Source: Eucommia ulmoides
Lineage: Eukaryota > Streptophyta > Magnoliopsida > Garryales > Eucommiaceae
Assembly (NCBI GenBank): GCA_016647705.1
Contig: CM028327.1
Coordinates: 6,023,726 to 6,087,725 of the forward strand
Direction of reading: 5' to 3'
Length of the DNA: 64,000 nucleotides
Position numbers and translations under genes: made by a program
Notes under the pieces: generated by a model
Databases searched by the model: none
What the model was told of the DNA's origin: nothing
Seen by the model: the letters and a program-made list of their open reading frames with translations, nothing else
Part shown: piece by piece, positions 22,993 to 33,720 of the stretch
Layout of the letters: the number at the start of each line of letters is the position of its first letter
Numbering within the stretch: position 1 is the first letter of the stretch

Positions 22993-24002
22993 CGGCATGT
23001 TTGATTGGATGGAATCGAGGGCGGAATGGAATTGCATTTCGCTCTCGATTCCTATTCTGTTATTTGGTTCTCCAATGGAATCACTTTTGTGATTCCATTG
23101 GAATGAAATTGGATAGAATGGGATTCCAACCCAATGGAATCAATATCTTAAATTACATGATAACCCTTGTAATTAAGCCCTTGAAAATTAAGAACAAAAA
23201 TTAGAGAACATAAATTGAAATTAGAGAACAGAAAGTTGGGAATAGAAATAGAAAATTGAGAACAAAAAATTGAGAACAGAAGCTGAAAATTGAGAACAGA
23301 AACTGAAAATTGAGAATAAAAACAGAAAATTGAGAACATAAACCGAAAATTGAGAATAAAAACAGAAAATTAGAGAACAAGAAATTGAGAATATAAACTA
23401 AAAATTGAGAACAAAAATAGAAAATTAGATAACAGAAATATAAAATTAGAGAACGGAAAATTGAGAACGAAAACTGAAAATTGAGAACAAAAACAGAAAA
23501 TTAGATTATAGAAAATTAAGAACGGAAACCAAAAATTGAGAATAAAAACAAAAAATTGAGAACAAAAATAAAAAATTGAGAATATAAACTGAAAATTGAG
23601 AACAAAAAATAGAAAATTAGAGAACGAAAAATTGAAAAAGGAAACTGAAAATTGAGAACAAAAACAGAAATTAAAGAATAGAAACTGAAAATTGAGAACA
23701 AAAATAGAAATTAGAGAACAAAAACTTAAAATTGAGTTGAATAGTGAAATATAATAAAATGAGGAAAGGAATAGAATAGTAAAATATAATAAAATTTTAT
23801 TATAACCAACTAAGAAGAGAATTGAATAATAATTTTATAAGGGTAAAATAGAAATTTTACTATATTTCACTATTCCATTCTTTCTTTTATTCCATATCAA
23901 CCAAACAAGAGAATGGAACAGTGATTCCATTCACAATTCCATTCCATTCATTCTCTCATTCCATTACTTCTTTCATTCCATTCCGTCCAACCAAACATGC
24001 TG
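22993..24002. mobile_element. Tourist-like MITE with minisatellite core
   Basis: Ends CGGCATGTTTGATTGGATGGAATCG-like on the left and CCAACCAAACATGCTG on the right, flanked by TTA on both sides (22990-22992 and 24003-24005). Near each end, runs of ATTCCATT/GGAATGGAAT form longer imperfect inverted repeats. The middle is a minisatellite, listed separately. No transposase. The element is longer than its relatives because of the core expansion. Confidence 0.8.
23178..23735 (+). repeat. Minisatellite inside a Tourist-like element
   Basis: More than 25 degenerate head-to-tail copies of a unit of about 20 bases, GAAAATTGAGAACARAAAC, with shorter variants (GAAAATTAGAGAACAGAAA). The minus-strand frames read as Phe/Ser/Ile repeats and are not genes. 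Confidence 0.85.
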
Positions 24003-24005
24003 TTA

Positions 24006-25690
24006 GGAATTGGGATACAACTATAAAAATACTTTGAATTTATTTTCTTATCTCATATTTTCGAGCTCTAGTTGTGCTGGTGATATTGGTGTAGTCTAAT
24101 TTCATTTCGACGTGTCATTCTTAGATTCTTCTTGTATCTTATATAAGATATAAATTGTGAGATTTCACATCGAAAGTATTATAAAAGATTGTCCGATATA
24201 TAAAGTACTATGTGGGTTATTATTAGTACTTTTGTCTTAAATATTTTGAGCCACCTAAAATTTGTCGAAAAGATACTAGGTCAGTTGTCCGCTGTGTAAT
24301 GTTATATATATGGTGATTGATTTTATCTCATAATTGTAGTTATTTTTTTTTTTTCTTAGTGCTCGTTGATTCAAATCTGATAAGAAAAACTAAAAGCAGA
24401 AGCATGAACCTATTAATGCCTCATACTGATTTGCCTCTCTCATCCATATTTGAGTGGATTTTTAATGCTCATTAATATGGAATTGAAGCATAAACCTATC
24501 CAGTGTTTATTATTGAATTTGAGGAGCCGTGAAATTAAGTGCAATTTAATTTAGTGTTAAATTCTTCTACCATTAAAGCAACATGGGTAATCTCATCTTT
24601 TCAATCTATATAAACTAACTAATTTTACATCCGTACAACGTTCGGGATTTAAAAAAATAAATTAAGTTTATATTAATAGATATTTAATATTTGACTATTA
24701 TATATAAAATATTTAGTATTATTTTTTTTAATTTAATGTTGAATAATATTTTTTTTTAAAAATAAAAAATTAATACATTTAAAAAATGTCATTTTCGATC
24801 ACTCTAATTTATTTCTATACTTCAAATAATAAGCAAAAGAGCAATATAAATTTAAGTATTAAATTCTAAGAGGAGATATATAATTTTTAAAATTGTTAAT
24901 TTATGTTTGAATGAAAATTTTATTTATTTATAATTTTTTTTAATTTTTTTTTAGAGTCTAACTTTCAAACAAAATAATAATTTTCACTCTGTTTTTTTAG
25001 TTGTTATTATTATTAGAAATTTTAATATTGATTATCAATAAAAAAATCACAACAAAAGAGAAAAAAAAATAAAATTATTTTGGCTAATTTAATATGTCAT
25101 ATTTATTATAAAAAAAATAGACATTTATTTTTAATTTAAAGAAAATCATTGAACTATTTGGGTAATTAATTAGAATGAAACAATTAATTTAAATATGAAA
25201 GATTTAATTAATTTATATTAAAATATTATTAAAATTACGCTATCTTTAAAAACAAAAAATATGAAAAGTCATAATATTAATGTGAAAAATTAATATCATG
25301 AGAGTTAAACAAATCTTGACCATTCATTCATCCAAATAAATAAGAATTGAGAGATCAGCAATATTTAAATATTTAAATATGAGAGTATATCTTCCGCCTT
25401 TATATATAACATATAGATATAGATATAGAGATGATGGTTGCTCACCGCCATCTGCTCTTCTTCTAAGTTGAAAGATCACTCATTTCGCCCCTTATAGCCC
25501 AACTCATCGCCGTCACCGGCCGCCATGCTTTCTCCCTCATTTTTTGTATGGAAACCTTTTAATTTAATTTTTTTTTAGTCTTTTCTGTAGGGTAAAAATT
25601 TAACACAATGCTTTCATGGTTTCACGAATTGTTTCGCTAAATTATCCTGTGAAACGAACCTCAAAGAAAGAAAAATCTTGTTTTCTATTC
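24006..25690. other. Intergenic DNA
   Basis: The stretch 24100-24300 contains ATTGTGAGATTTCACATCG and later GCCACCTAAAATTTG, text typical of dispersed plant repeats also hinted at near 41800 and 42070. From 24600 to 25400 it is extremely AT-rich. A small GC-rich island at 25440-25545 encodes nothing recognisable. Confidence 0.45.
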
Positions 25691-25699
25691 AAATAAAAC

Positions 25700-26446
25700 T
25701 AAAACAATAATTTTATGGGATGGGAATGAGATGAGAATTTTATTTTGTTCTTGGGAGCAGAAGGGCGTTTGGTAACGATAATTTTTTTTTTTTTAATCCG
25801 AGAACAAAATCGCGTTTGGTAACAATTTTATCATAGAAATCAAGAACAAACCCTAAACCACAAATTCAAGAACAAATCCATGAACAAATTGAAGAACACC
25901 GAAATCCTAACCAAACCACGAAATCATCATCTGCTCTTCCACTGCACGGATCAACGCGAAATCGAAAGCTCTTCCACTGCATGCGGATCATCAACGTGAA
26001 ATCGATTTCGAAATCAAAATCGATTTCGAATTCCAAGTCGATTTCGAAATCGAAACCCTAACTAAACCACGAAATCATCATCTGCTCTTCCACTGCACAG
26101 ATCAACGTGAAATCAAAAGCTCTTCCACTGCATAGATCATCAACGCGAAATCGAAATCGAAATCGAAACCCTAACCATATCGATTTCGAAATCAAAAGCC
26201 TAATCAAACCACGAAATCGATTTCGAAATCAAAACCCTAACCAAACCATGAAATCGATTTCGATTTCAAAATCGAGAAATCGCCCTCGAAATCGAAGGAG
26301 GAGGCAACGACGTTCCACGCGTAGAACACGAAGTATTAAAAAGAAGAAAAAAAAAAAATTTATCAAACGCTATTCTTAGATAAAAATTCAAAAAATCTAG
26401 GAACAAAATGAGAATTTTTTGGTTAAGAATGATTACCAAACTGGCC
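25700..26446 (+). mobile_element. Tourist-like MITE, left end uncertain, GATTTCGAAATC core
   Basis: The right end ACCAAACTGGCC is followed by TAA. Interior motifs GCGTTTGGTAACGATAATTTT and TCGCGTTTGGTAACAATTTTATC are shared with copies C-E. The left terminal repeat is not found, so the start is approximate and the copy may be 5'-truncated. The core (25905-26300) is a different sequence from that of C-E. Confidence 0.6.
25905..26300 (+). repeat. Compound tandem repeat rich in GATTTCGAAATC palindromes
   Basis: Roughly 120-140 base units containing CGAAACCCTAACCAAACCACGAA, CATCTGCTCTTCCACTGCA, GGATCATCAACG and runs of ATCGATTTCGAAATC. The last part degenerates into short GAAATCGATTTC repeats. 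The repeated AACCCTAACC looks telomere-like but is spaced within a longer unit. Confidence 0.7.
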
Positions 26447-26449
26447 TAA

Positions 26450-26751
26450 TCTCATCTGTTGCTTTCATGTTTGAAATTTCGTTTCCGTTATCTCACTTGA
26501 TGTGTCAGTATTCCGATAAATTTATTGATTTGATGTCTTAGAGAAACATGATTGGAGAAGAGACGTAACAATTCATCATAGCATGGATGGTTATCAAAAT
26601 AGAAGACCAAAATTGTGTCTACGACTGGAAATTGGGGAACAATTTTAGTTTGTCCTATAAAATCTAGGAGTAATAAAACAAAAATTGGTCCATATCGGTT
26701 TGACAGGGGGACTGAATACCCTAATTGAAGTTCTAAAAGCAACAATCACTC
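26450..26751. other. Short non-coding gap
   Basis: An 85-codon minus-strand frame (26488-26745) has no recognisable motif and may be chance. Nothing else is seen. Confidence 0.4.
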
Positions 26752-26754
26752 TAA

Positions 26755-27918
26755 GGTAGTGTTTGGCAGTACATAATTCAAATCTCAAAATTGGAATTGG
26801 AGATAAATGGACAAATTTTCATATTTTTTTAGTGTTTCATTTCTAATTTCAAAACCAAAAAATATCTATTAATTATTATTTTATTTTTTCATAAATCTGC
26901 ATATTACGCAGGTCTAAAATTAGTATTGATTAATTTCAAATTCATTGAATTGTATTTTGATTAGTCTCAATTTGTTGTATCAATTACTCATCGTTGTTCA
27001 ATGTATATTTTGGTTCTTCGATTTTTATATCATATTAGATTTGTTCGGGAAAAAGTTGTAGTGTATTGGGAAATTGTCCAATTGTCATTCTTGATTTTGT
27101 CAAGTTTTAATAATAAGACTCTTGCTTAACGGAAAAAATAAGGGATATTCGGTGGGAGATCTTTTATTTAAACTCTAATTGGTCAAAAGTCCTGTGGTAA
27201 AAACTTTTGATTTAGTCTCATCTATTTTAAAAAGACGGAAACATTACTCCGCACTAGTTACATGTAATTATTCTCTGTATAATATTACTGTATTAGTTAC
27301 AAGTAACTAATTAATTTTATTTATTTTTTAGTTACATATATGTAACTTTTTAGTTATATGTCTTTTAATTAAAAATTTAATATTTTTCAGTTATATATTT
27401 TAATAATATATAACTTTTTAATTATATGTCTTTGATATGTAACTAAAAAGCTTGATATTTTTTCAGTAATATCACAAAATATTACACATATATATGTAAT
27501 TGTAACATATAACTAATATTATATAATTAATATTATATTAGTACATGTAATTAAAAATGTTTAAATATGTGTGAAAAGTAACAATTATGAAATTGTAACC
27601 CACATTAGTTACATGTAACATAATTCACTATAAAAATTGAATGTACTCACTAAAAGGTTCCCTACAATCCGTGCAATATCTCTACAATTCCTACAATGCG
27701 AGATTAAAACACAAGTGGAATCTAACTTAAAAGATTAAATCAAAACCTAATAACACAAAATGATTTTTCACTAATTAAACCTAAAAAAATGACTTTTCAT
27801 CGATTTTTCCAAAAAATAATATCTTTCGAGAGAGAATCCAATTAGTCTCTAGCTGATAGCATGAAATTATTTTGTTTAGTTTTAATTTTAAACACTTATT
27901 CCGTACCGCCAAACGCCA
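26755..27918. mobile_element. Tourist-like element interrupted by an hAT-like MITE
   Basis: The left end GGTAGTGTTTGGCAGTAC, preceded by TAA, pairs with CCGTACCGCCAAACGCCA at the right. The right flank is not a clean TAA, so the 3-base duplication is not confirmed. The hAT-like copy 2 (27142-27811) lies inside, so without it the host element is about 490 bases. Confidence 0.55.
27142..27811 (+). mobile_element. hAT-like MITE family, copy 2
   Basis: Flanked by a perfect 8-base duplication AAAAATAA (27134-27141, 27812-27819). The left end GGGATATTCGGTGGGAG and right end TCATCGATTTTTCCA match copy 1, as do the interior phrases TTTGATTTAGTC, ACTGTATTAGTTACAAGTAAC and CTACAATGCGAGATTAAAA. It is nested in a Tourist-like element, so it is younger than that host. 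Confidence 0.85.
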
Positions 27919-27919
27919 T

Positions 27920-28267
27920 TTTGGTAACATGAACGGTCTCAAGTTAATATTTACACAATTTAGAAAATAGAGAGGCTTAATTGAAATTTTTAAGGGGTCT
28001 AATTGGTTTTTATTTCAAAATTAATGGGTAAAATTAGCATTTCTAGTTAAATCGGGGGTCTAGTTGATTTATTCACTAGCCATTTTGAAATATTTATTTA
28101 ACTACCTTTTTCTTTTCTTTTTTTCAACAATAAACACTTAAAATGAAACTTAATTGGCTAGAAAATGTCCATTTGTCAAAAATTTCGCAAAGCTATTGAC
28201 CTAAAAAAATATCCAATTGCACTATACTTTATATCTTTTTCAAAAATAGTAAAACCAGAGTGTAATT
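27920..28267. other. Short AT-rich gap
   Basis: No gene or element end seen; phrases such as GGGGTCTAATTGG recall leftovers of foldback elements. Confidence 0.4.
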
Positions 28268-28277
28268 AAATAGTTAT

Positions 28278-28380
28278 AAAAAGTATTCCAAAATTTGTAA
28301 CATAGTAGATATTTAACTTACTTCTTTTCTGGAAGGTTTAGAGTTCAAATCCCTCTCCCAAAATATGTACCAAAAAAAAA
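28278..28380 (+). mobile_element. Short SINE
   Basis: Flanked by direct repeats AAATAGTTAT (28268-28277 and 28381-28390) and ending in a run of A. It contains GTTCAAATC (28343-28351), a good match to the B box of a tRNA-type RNA polymerase III promoter. A weak A-box-like TAACATAGTAG lies about 45 bases upstream. At about 100 bases it is likely 5'-truncated or a very short family. Confidence 0.55.
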
Positions 28381-28390
28381 AAATAGTTAT

Positions 28391-29325
28391 GGAGTGTCAA
28401 ATAGTGTTTTCACAATTTATGGTAATGACACTCCAAAAATCATTATCTACACTAAAGTTATACTGTTGTCCGAACCAGCTTTACATATAACTCGACTAAT
28501 CATTTCTTCGAATAATCTCAATGACGCACTCTCCCACATATGCCTGGTGCATTCAGGATTTTACTCCTAAAAGGTTCATCAAGAAGATCAAACTCATACT
28601 ATTTCTATAACAAAAAATAAACAATAATATATATATATATATATTGGAGTGGCAATAGAACTTCCCAATATCTTATCCATTTTTTAATATTTTTGGTAAG
28701 GATAAGTAGATCAAGTTGGCATGGATCCTATTAGAATTTAGAAGGGCACAATACATAGAACACAGCTATAGTTGTGAGTATGTTAGGCTGTCCATCACCG
28801 AATTGATTGCTAGCTTCATTGGCCAACATGCATGTACTATATTCCCCCTATAATTTGAAATTATATCAAATATATGTATTTTAATTTAGTAATTTCTATC
28901 AAATTTTTTCTTCCTATTTTTTATTTATTTTTATCACATTTATAGATAATTTATTTTTAATTCTTATCGATATATACATGTATAGTACTTATTGTTATTT
29001 TTGTTGACATTAACCATTATATCAAATATAAATTCAGTATTAATTAACATAAATTTGACGGATTGAAGAATAATTCAATAATTTTTTCAAATTATATTTA
29101 CTAAAAAAAATATCTATTAATAAATCAGGATTTTTTTTTTTAAATATACTTTTATTAATGGTCCAGATTAATTTGAGGAGAATGGATGATCACCATGAAT
29201 TGATGAAATATTTCGAAGTAAAAAAAAAAATTCGCTTAAAAATTTCACAATTCCACTTATAAACAACAGTTGAATTTAACTACATTTTATATCCTTCAAA
29301 TAACTGGTGAGAAGATTTTGAACAC
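28391..29325. other. Intergenic DNA
   Basis: The part 28470-28580 (CCGAACCAGC..., CTCGACTAATC, GGTGCATTCAGG) resembles segments at 47340-47430 and 48960-49050, pointing to a dispersed SINE-like repeat with decayed ends. The rest is AT-rich without features. Confidence 0.4.
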
Positions 29326-29328
29326 TAA

Positions 29329-29840
29329 GGCCCCGTTTGGTTAGTGTTTCCAACCAAACCCAACCCAACTCAACCCAAAAAATAGGAATTGATTCTCAAA
29401 ATCCTAAAAAAACTAGAAACAAAAAAAGTTGTTTCTTCTTGTGCCCAAAAAATTCAACCCAAAGTTCTCAACTTCCGTCTTCATGCCGGCCGACCACCAC
29501 CACCCGCCGCTGTCTGCCGCCGCCGGCCACCGTCCGACTACCGACCTCCGGCGACCTTCCGCTCCCACTGGCGTCTACCTCGGCAACTGTCCGCCGCCGT
29601 CTGACACCACCGCTGTCGCCGGTGTCCGGCCACCGTCTGACACCGCCGCCGCCAAACACAAAAAAAATAAAATAGTTTTAGGATAAAATCGTTATCAAAC
29701 AGTCTGTTCTCAGTACAAAACAAAAATTGTCGTTACCAAACGCAATTTTGTTCTCAAAATTCTCAACCCAACTCAATTCAACTTAACCCAACCCATTCCA
29801 GTTGAGTTCAGAAAAGTGGGAACACTAACCAAACCCCACC
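29329..29840 (-). mobile_element. Tourist-like MITE with GC-rich core, copy B
   Basis: Left TIR GGCCCCGTTTGGTTAGTG, right end CACTAACCAAACCCCACC, flanked by TAA on both sides (29326-29328 and 29841-29843). Same architecture and orientation as copy A: AT-rich shoulders, a core of CCGCC/CCACC words (29480-29655), and subterminal CGTTACCAAACGCAA. Overlapping open frames in the core are Pro/Arg/Thr repeats, not genes. Confidence 0.85.
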
Positions 29841-29843
29841 TAA

Positions 29844-30339
29844 ACTTCTCATCAAGAAAACACACTAGATAGCCGTTAGGTTACAAGTCTTGGGTTTTAT
29901 ATATATATATATAGTTATTGGTGAATTAGATGAAAAGATGAGGGGTGAATATGTGAGAAAAAGAAAAATGTGTGACGATAAATTTCAAGTTTCAACAAAC
30001 TGAGATGGTCAATTATTTGTAGGAAGGGGGGAATACCAAACACAGGAAAATATGATGTCATCAATGGGTATCTGAACATGTAAGGGACAACGGTCCAAAC
30101 AAGAGGGAAGTGGGAACACCTTTCATGGAAACCAGGAACTGCGTGAGCACTAAAACGGCGCATACACATCAATAATTCTATAACATTTTTTTTTAATGAT
30201 ATGTCTATAATTATTATTTTATTAAAAAATAATAAATTAATTAATTTTATATAAATATTTTATTTATTCGTCAACTTCGGTGACCGCTAGTGGATTCTGG
30301 CGACTGACCACATCGATGAACATTGGTCAAACTGCACAA
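29844..30339. other. Short intergenic gap
   Basis: A TA run at 29899-29913. An 85-codon minus-strand frame (29915-30172) has no recognisable motif. Nothing else identified. Confidence 0.4.
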
Positions 30340-30995
30340 CTATACGTTCACGTTGAAAAATTAATCGTGCTCAGCACCTCGTCTTCTAATAAGGATGTCT
30401 TTCGTCATTTCATTGCTCTACTAAAGCTAAAATGTTTTCTCATATTAACGATTTAGGCTTCTCTCTTTTATTGTCAGAGAAATTAGTGTTAGAAAAGGTT
30501 GACGAAAAACAATTTAGATTTTGTTGAGTGATAAAATGATAAAAATATTCCTATTAGAAGGATAGGTGTTAGGCATAACTATAGAAATCCAACGGGCCTA
30601 ACTCACTCTCAAAAGACGCCTTGAAAGGAGGAGGATTGCTTCATGCTTATATATAACTCAAGATCAGGTAGTCTTCTAATGAAGATGTCTTTTGTCATTG
30701 CACATTAACGTTGAAAAATTAATCGTGCTCAGCACGTAGTCTTCTAATGAAGATGTCTTTTGTCATTTCATTACTCCACTAAAGCTAAAATATTTTCTCA
30801 TATCAATGATTTAGGCTTCTCTCTCTCATTCGTCAGAGGAATCAGTGTTAGAAAAGGTTAACGAAAAACAATTTAGATTTTGTAGAGTAATAAATGATAA
30901 AAAAAAATTAGGCATTACTATAGAAACCCAACGGATCTAACTCACTCTCAAAAGACGCCTTGAAAGGAGGAGGATTGCTTTATGCTTATATATAA
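30340..30995 (+). repeat. Tandem duplication of a ~300-350 bp repeat
   Basis: Two direct copies (about 30348-30690 and 30705-30990) share CGTTGAAAAATTAATCGTGCTCAGCAC, GATGTCTTT.GTCATTTCATT, AAAACAATTTAGATTTTGT and GACGCCTTGAAAGGAGGAGG. Copy 1 continues uninterrupted as GCTTATATATAACTCAAGATC. Copy 2 is cut at GCTTATATATAA by an hAT-like insertion and resumes at 31709. This family recurs at 34858-35420 and, inverted, at 43245-43712. Confidence 0.75.
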
Positions 30996-31700
30996 GGGAA
31001 AATTGGTGAAAAGTCCATTTTTTTAAGTCTAATTGGTGAAAAGTCTTTTTATGTTATTAGATTTTGATTTAATCCTTTAAATTAGATTTCACTTATGTTT
31101 TAGTCCTACATTGCAGAAATTGTAGGGATATTGCAGGGATTGTAGGGAGTCTTTTAGTGAGTACATTCGATTTTTATAGTGAACTCTGTTACATGTAACT
31201 AATGTTCGTTATAATTTTATAATTGTTACTTTTTACACATATTTGAGTATTTTTAATTACATGTGTTTATATAATATTATGTGTTTATATAATATTAGTT
31301 ACATGTTATATATATATATATATATAATATTTCGTGACATTACTAAAAAAATATCAAATCTTTTAGTTACATATCAGAGATATGTAACTAAAAAATTACA
31401 TTTTATTAAAACATGTAATTGAAAAATATTAAACTTTTTAGTTACATATCAGAGATATGTAACTAAAAAGTTACATATTATTGAAATATGTAACTGAAAA
31501 AAAAATAAAAAAAATTAGTTACTTGTAACTAATACAGTGATATTACACAGAAAATAGTTACATGTAACTAACGCGTGATTATCACATGAGTAAGGTTTCC
31601 GCGTTTTTAAAAGAGATGAGACTAAATTAAAAGTTTTTACCACATGTAGGACTTTTGACCAATTAAAGCTTAAATATAGGACCTCCTATCCATTGTCCCT
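30996..31700 (-). mobile_element. hAT-like MITE family, copy 3
   Basis: Flanked by a perfect 8-base duplication ATATATAA (30988-30995, 31701-31708). It is inverted relative to copies 1 and 2: it begins GGGAAAATTGGTGAAAAG and ends GGACCTCCTATCCATTGTCCCT. Deleting it and one duplication gives GCTTATATATAATTTAAGATC, matching the unoccupied paralogue at 30646-30666. This is direct evidence of its ends. Confidence 0.9.
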
Positions 31701-31708
31701 ATATATAA

Positions 31709-31788
31709 TTTAAGATCAAGTAACATAAGCGATATGGGATTCAACAAGGTCCCTCGTACGTGCAAGGTGGACTTTGCCAAACTACTGT
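31709..31788 (+). repeat. Host repeat fragment between two insertions
   Basis: TTTAAGATCAAGTAACA, GATATGGGATTCAACA and GCAAGGTGGACTTTGCCAAACTACTGT continue the host repeat and are taken up again at 34853 with ACTGTGAACGGATAT. The stretch is what remains between the hAT-like copy and the solo LTR. Confidence 0.7.
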
Positions 31789-31882
31789 TGTAGACACACA
31801 TTTTGACGCCCCACAAAAATTTATGTTTTATTTTATAACTAACTTTGTTTATATAACTTGGTTTTTATTTATTTTATTTCCA

Positions 31883-31885
<3 letters not shown>

Positions 31886-31930
<45 letters not shown>
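31886..31930. repeat. (TA)n microsatellite within the solo LTR
   Basis: About 22 TA units near the 5' end of the LTR, followed by A-rich and then GA-rich tracts (32085-32130). Confidence 0.95.
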
Positions 31931-31934
<4 letters not shown>

Positions 31935-32394
31935 GGAAAAAAAAAAAAGAAACAAAGAAAATTGAAATAAAATATAAAGGGAGTAAAATTGAAAGAATGA
32001 GAAAAAAGGGGATTAAATGTGAATAAGAGGAAAGAGAGAAAAAAAAGGAAGTGGGGCCCTTTTGGGTCCAAACCGTGAGGTGAGAGAGAGAGAGAGAGGG
32101 AGGAGAGAGAGAGGAGAGAGAAACTGTATGAGAGAGAGTGGAAATTATGTGCAGCGCTCCTTTTTTGCCCTAGTCTGTGTGTGTGTGCATGTAAAAAATG
32201 TGTAGACCTCCTTCCTTTGCCATATGTGTGTGAGCGAGAAGGAGAGAGAGAGAGGCAGAGAGGTGGGACCCCCTGCTGCTATGTGTATGTGTGTGCACGT
32301 GAGAGAGAGGAGAAAGGGCCCAGTGGCCCGCTGCCACGTGTCGCCAACTGAAAGGCGGTGAACAGGCATTTCCCTCACGCGCCCAAGACCTTAA

Positions 32395-32918
32395 CGCCTT
32401 TGGTAACCATTTTTGTTTCCATTCCAGCAGTAGAATGAGAATGAGATGGATGTGATGAAAATTTTGTTTTCTTCTTGGAAGTAAAACCGCGTTTGGTAAC
32501 GATAATTTTTTTTTGTTTTGAAAAAAGAATCGCTTTTGGTAATGATTTTATCCTAAAACCAAATTTATTTATTTTTTTTCTGTTTTGGGCGGCGGCGATT
32601 GCGGACGGGTGGGTGACGGTGGCGGACGGCCGGCGGTGACCGGCCGGTTGGCGGGCAGCGATGTCGGAGGTGACCGGCGACGGTCGTCGGAGATGGCCGC
32701 CGGCGACGGACGGCAATGAACAGTAACTAGGAATGGAATGGGAATTATGAGAAACAAATTTTTTTTATTTCTCATTTATTAAAAAAAAAAAAAAAAATAG
32801 ACACAATTTTCAAATGGGAATGAAATGGAAACGAGAACAAAAATTACCAAACGCTATTCCCAAAAATTTGGGAATGGAATGAGAATTTTTGGAATGGAAA
32901 CAGTTACCAAACGGAGCC
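32395..32918 (+). mobile_element. Tourist-like MITE with GC-rich core, copy C
   Basis: Left end CGCCTTTGGTAACC, right end GGTTACCAAACGGAGCC-like (read as CAGTTACCAAACGGAGCC), flanked by TAA on both sides (32392-32394 and 32919-32921). It has internal TIR-like words GCGTTTGGTAACGATAAT and TTTGGTAATGATTTTATCC, and a GC-rich core (32588-32720) of GGCGGC/CCGGC words. It is nested inside the solo LTR and therefore younger than it. Confidence 0.85.
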
Positions 32919-33264
32919 TAAGGGATTTCTATCCTTTTCTTCCAATTTTACTCTTTCCCAAGTTCGACTTGGATTGGGTTTAGACGGTCACACCTAATTT
33001 TTAGGGTTTCCTAAGTATTTTCCACACTCAATCTTCTCCTATAGGACCCTCATCCTCTTAGTTTATTCATTCAGAAATTGAGAGAAAAAAAAAAATCCTT
33101 AGAAATTGATTCTCATCGTAAACTCTTTTGGGAAACTGTCTGCGCGAGAGAAAAGCCTGAGCATCGGGATTCTTGGCCTAGAACAGGTATATTTTCTGAT
33201 TTTTAATTCTTTTTTCACTTTACTTTATTCTCTTCGTAACTTAAATTCCTACAAACTATTTTTT

Positions 33265-33720
33265 TTATTGTCCGATAACTCGATGAAAAATGTCAGGATA
33301 AGGTTCCTCATTCTCGATCTGAATCTTTGAACATTTAGACGAGTACACCATCTCGTTTTATTTTTTTATTTTCTGCATTTTTTTTTTATTTTGTTTACAA
33401 ATTCATAAAGAAAAACTCAAAAAAATAATAAGTTGTCCGATGATCCGATGAAAACTTCGGGGTAGGTTTCTTGTGCTTAAACTTAATCCCCGAACGTTAA
33501 GAGAATGATGTTTTATTATTTATTTTGCTGCATTTTTTTTATTCTGCATTTTTTTAATTTTGATTTTTATTTTATTCTTCTTATCAAAACCCTAAAAAAT
33601 AAAAAAAAAAATAAAAAAATTATAAAAAAAAAATAATAATAATAAAATCTTTTATTGGTAGAAATTAATCTTTACGAATTTTAAGTTGAATTCGACAATT
33701 CGATAAATCGTGAGAGAGTT
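33265..33720 (+). repeat. Internal triplication within the solo LTR
   Basis: A motif group recurs about three times: TTGTCCGATAACTCGATGAAAA, TTGTCCGATGATCCGATGAAAA and, more diverged, TTCGACAATTCGATAAA. Each is followed by a phrase about GG.TAGGTTTC/AAGGTTCCTC, then GAACATT/GAACGTTA, then T-rich TTTTATTTTGCTGCATTT. Spacing is roughly 165-250 bases. It probably predates solo-LTR formation. Confidence 0.55.

Noticed and set aside
25905-26300. Telomere-like AACCCTAACC words
   Set aside because: They occur once per ~130-base unit among unrelated text, not as a continuous heptamer array, so this is not interstitial telomere DNA.
26488-26745. 85-codon minus-strand frame as a possible small gene
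   Set aside because: No start context, motif or neighbouring exon is recognisable; length is within chance for this window.
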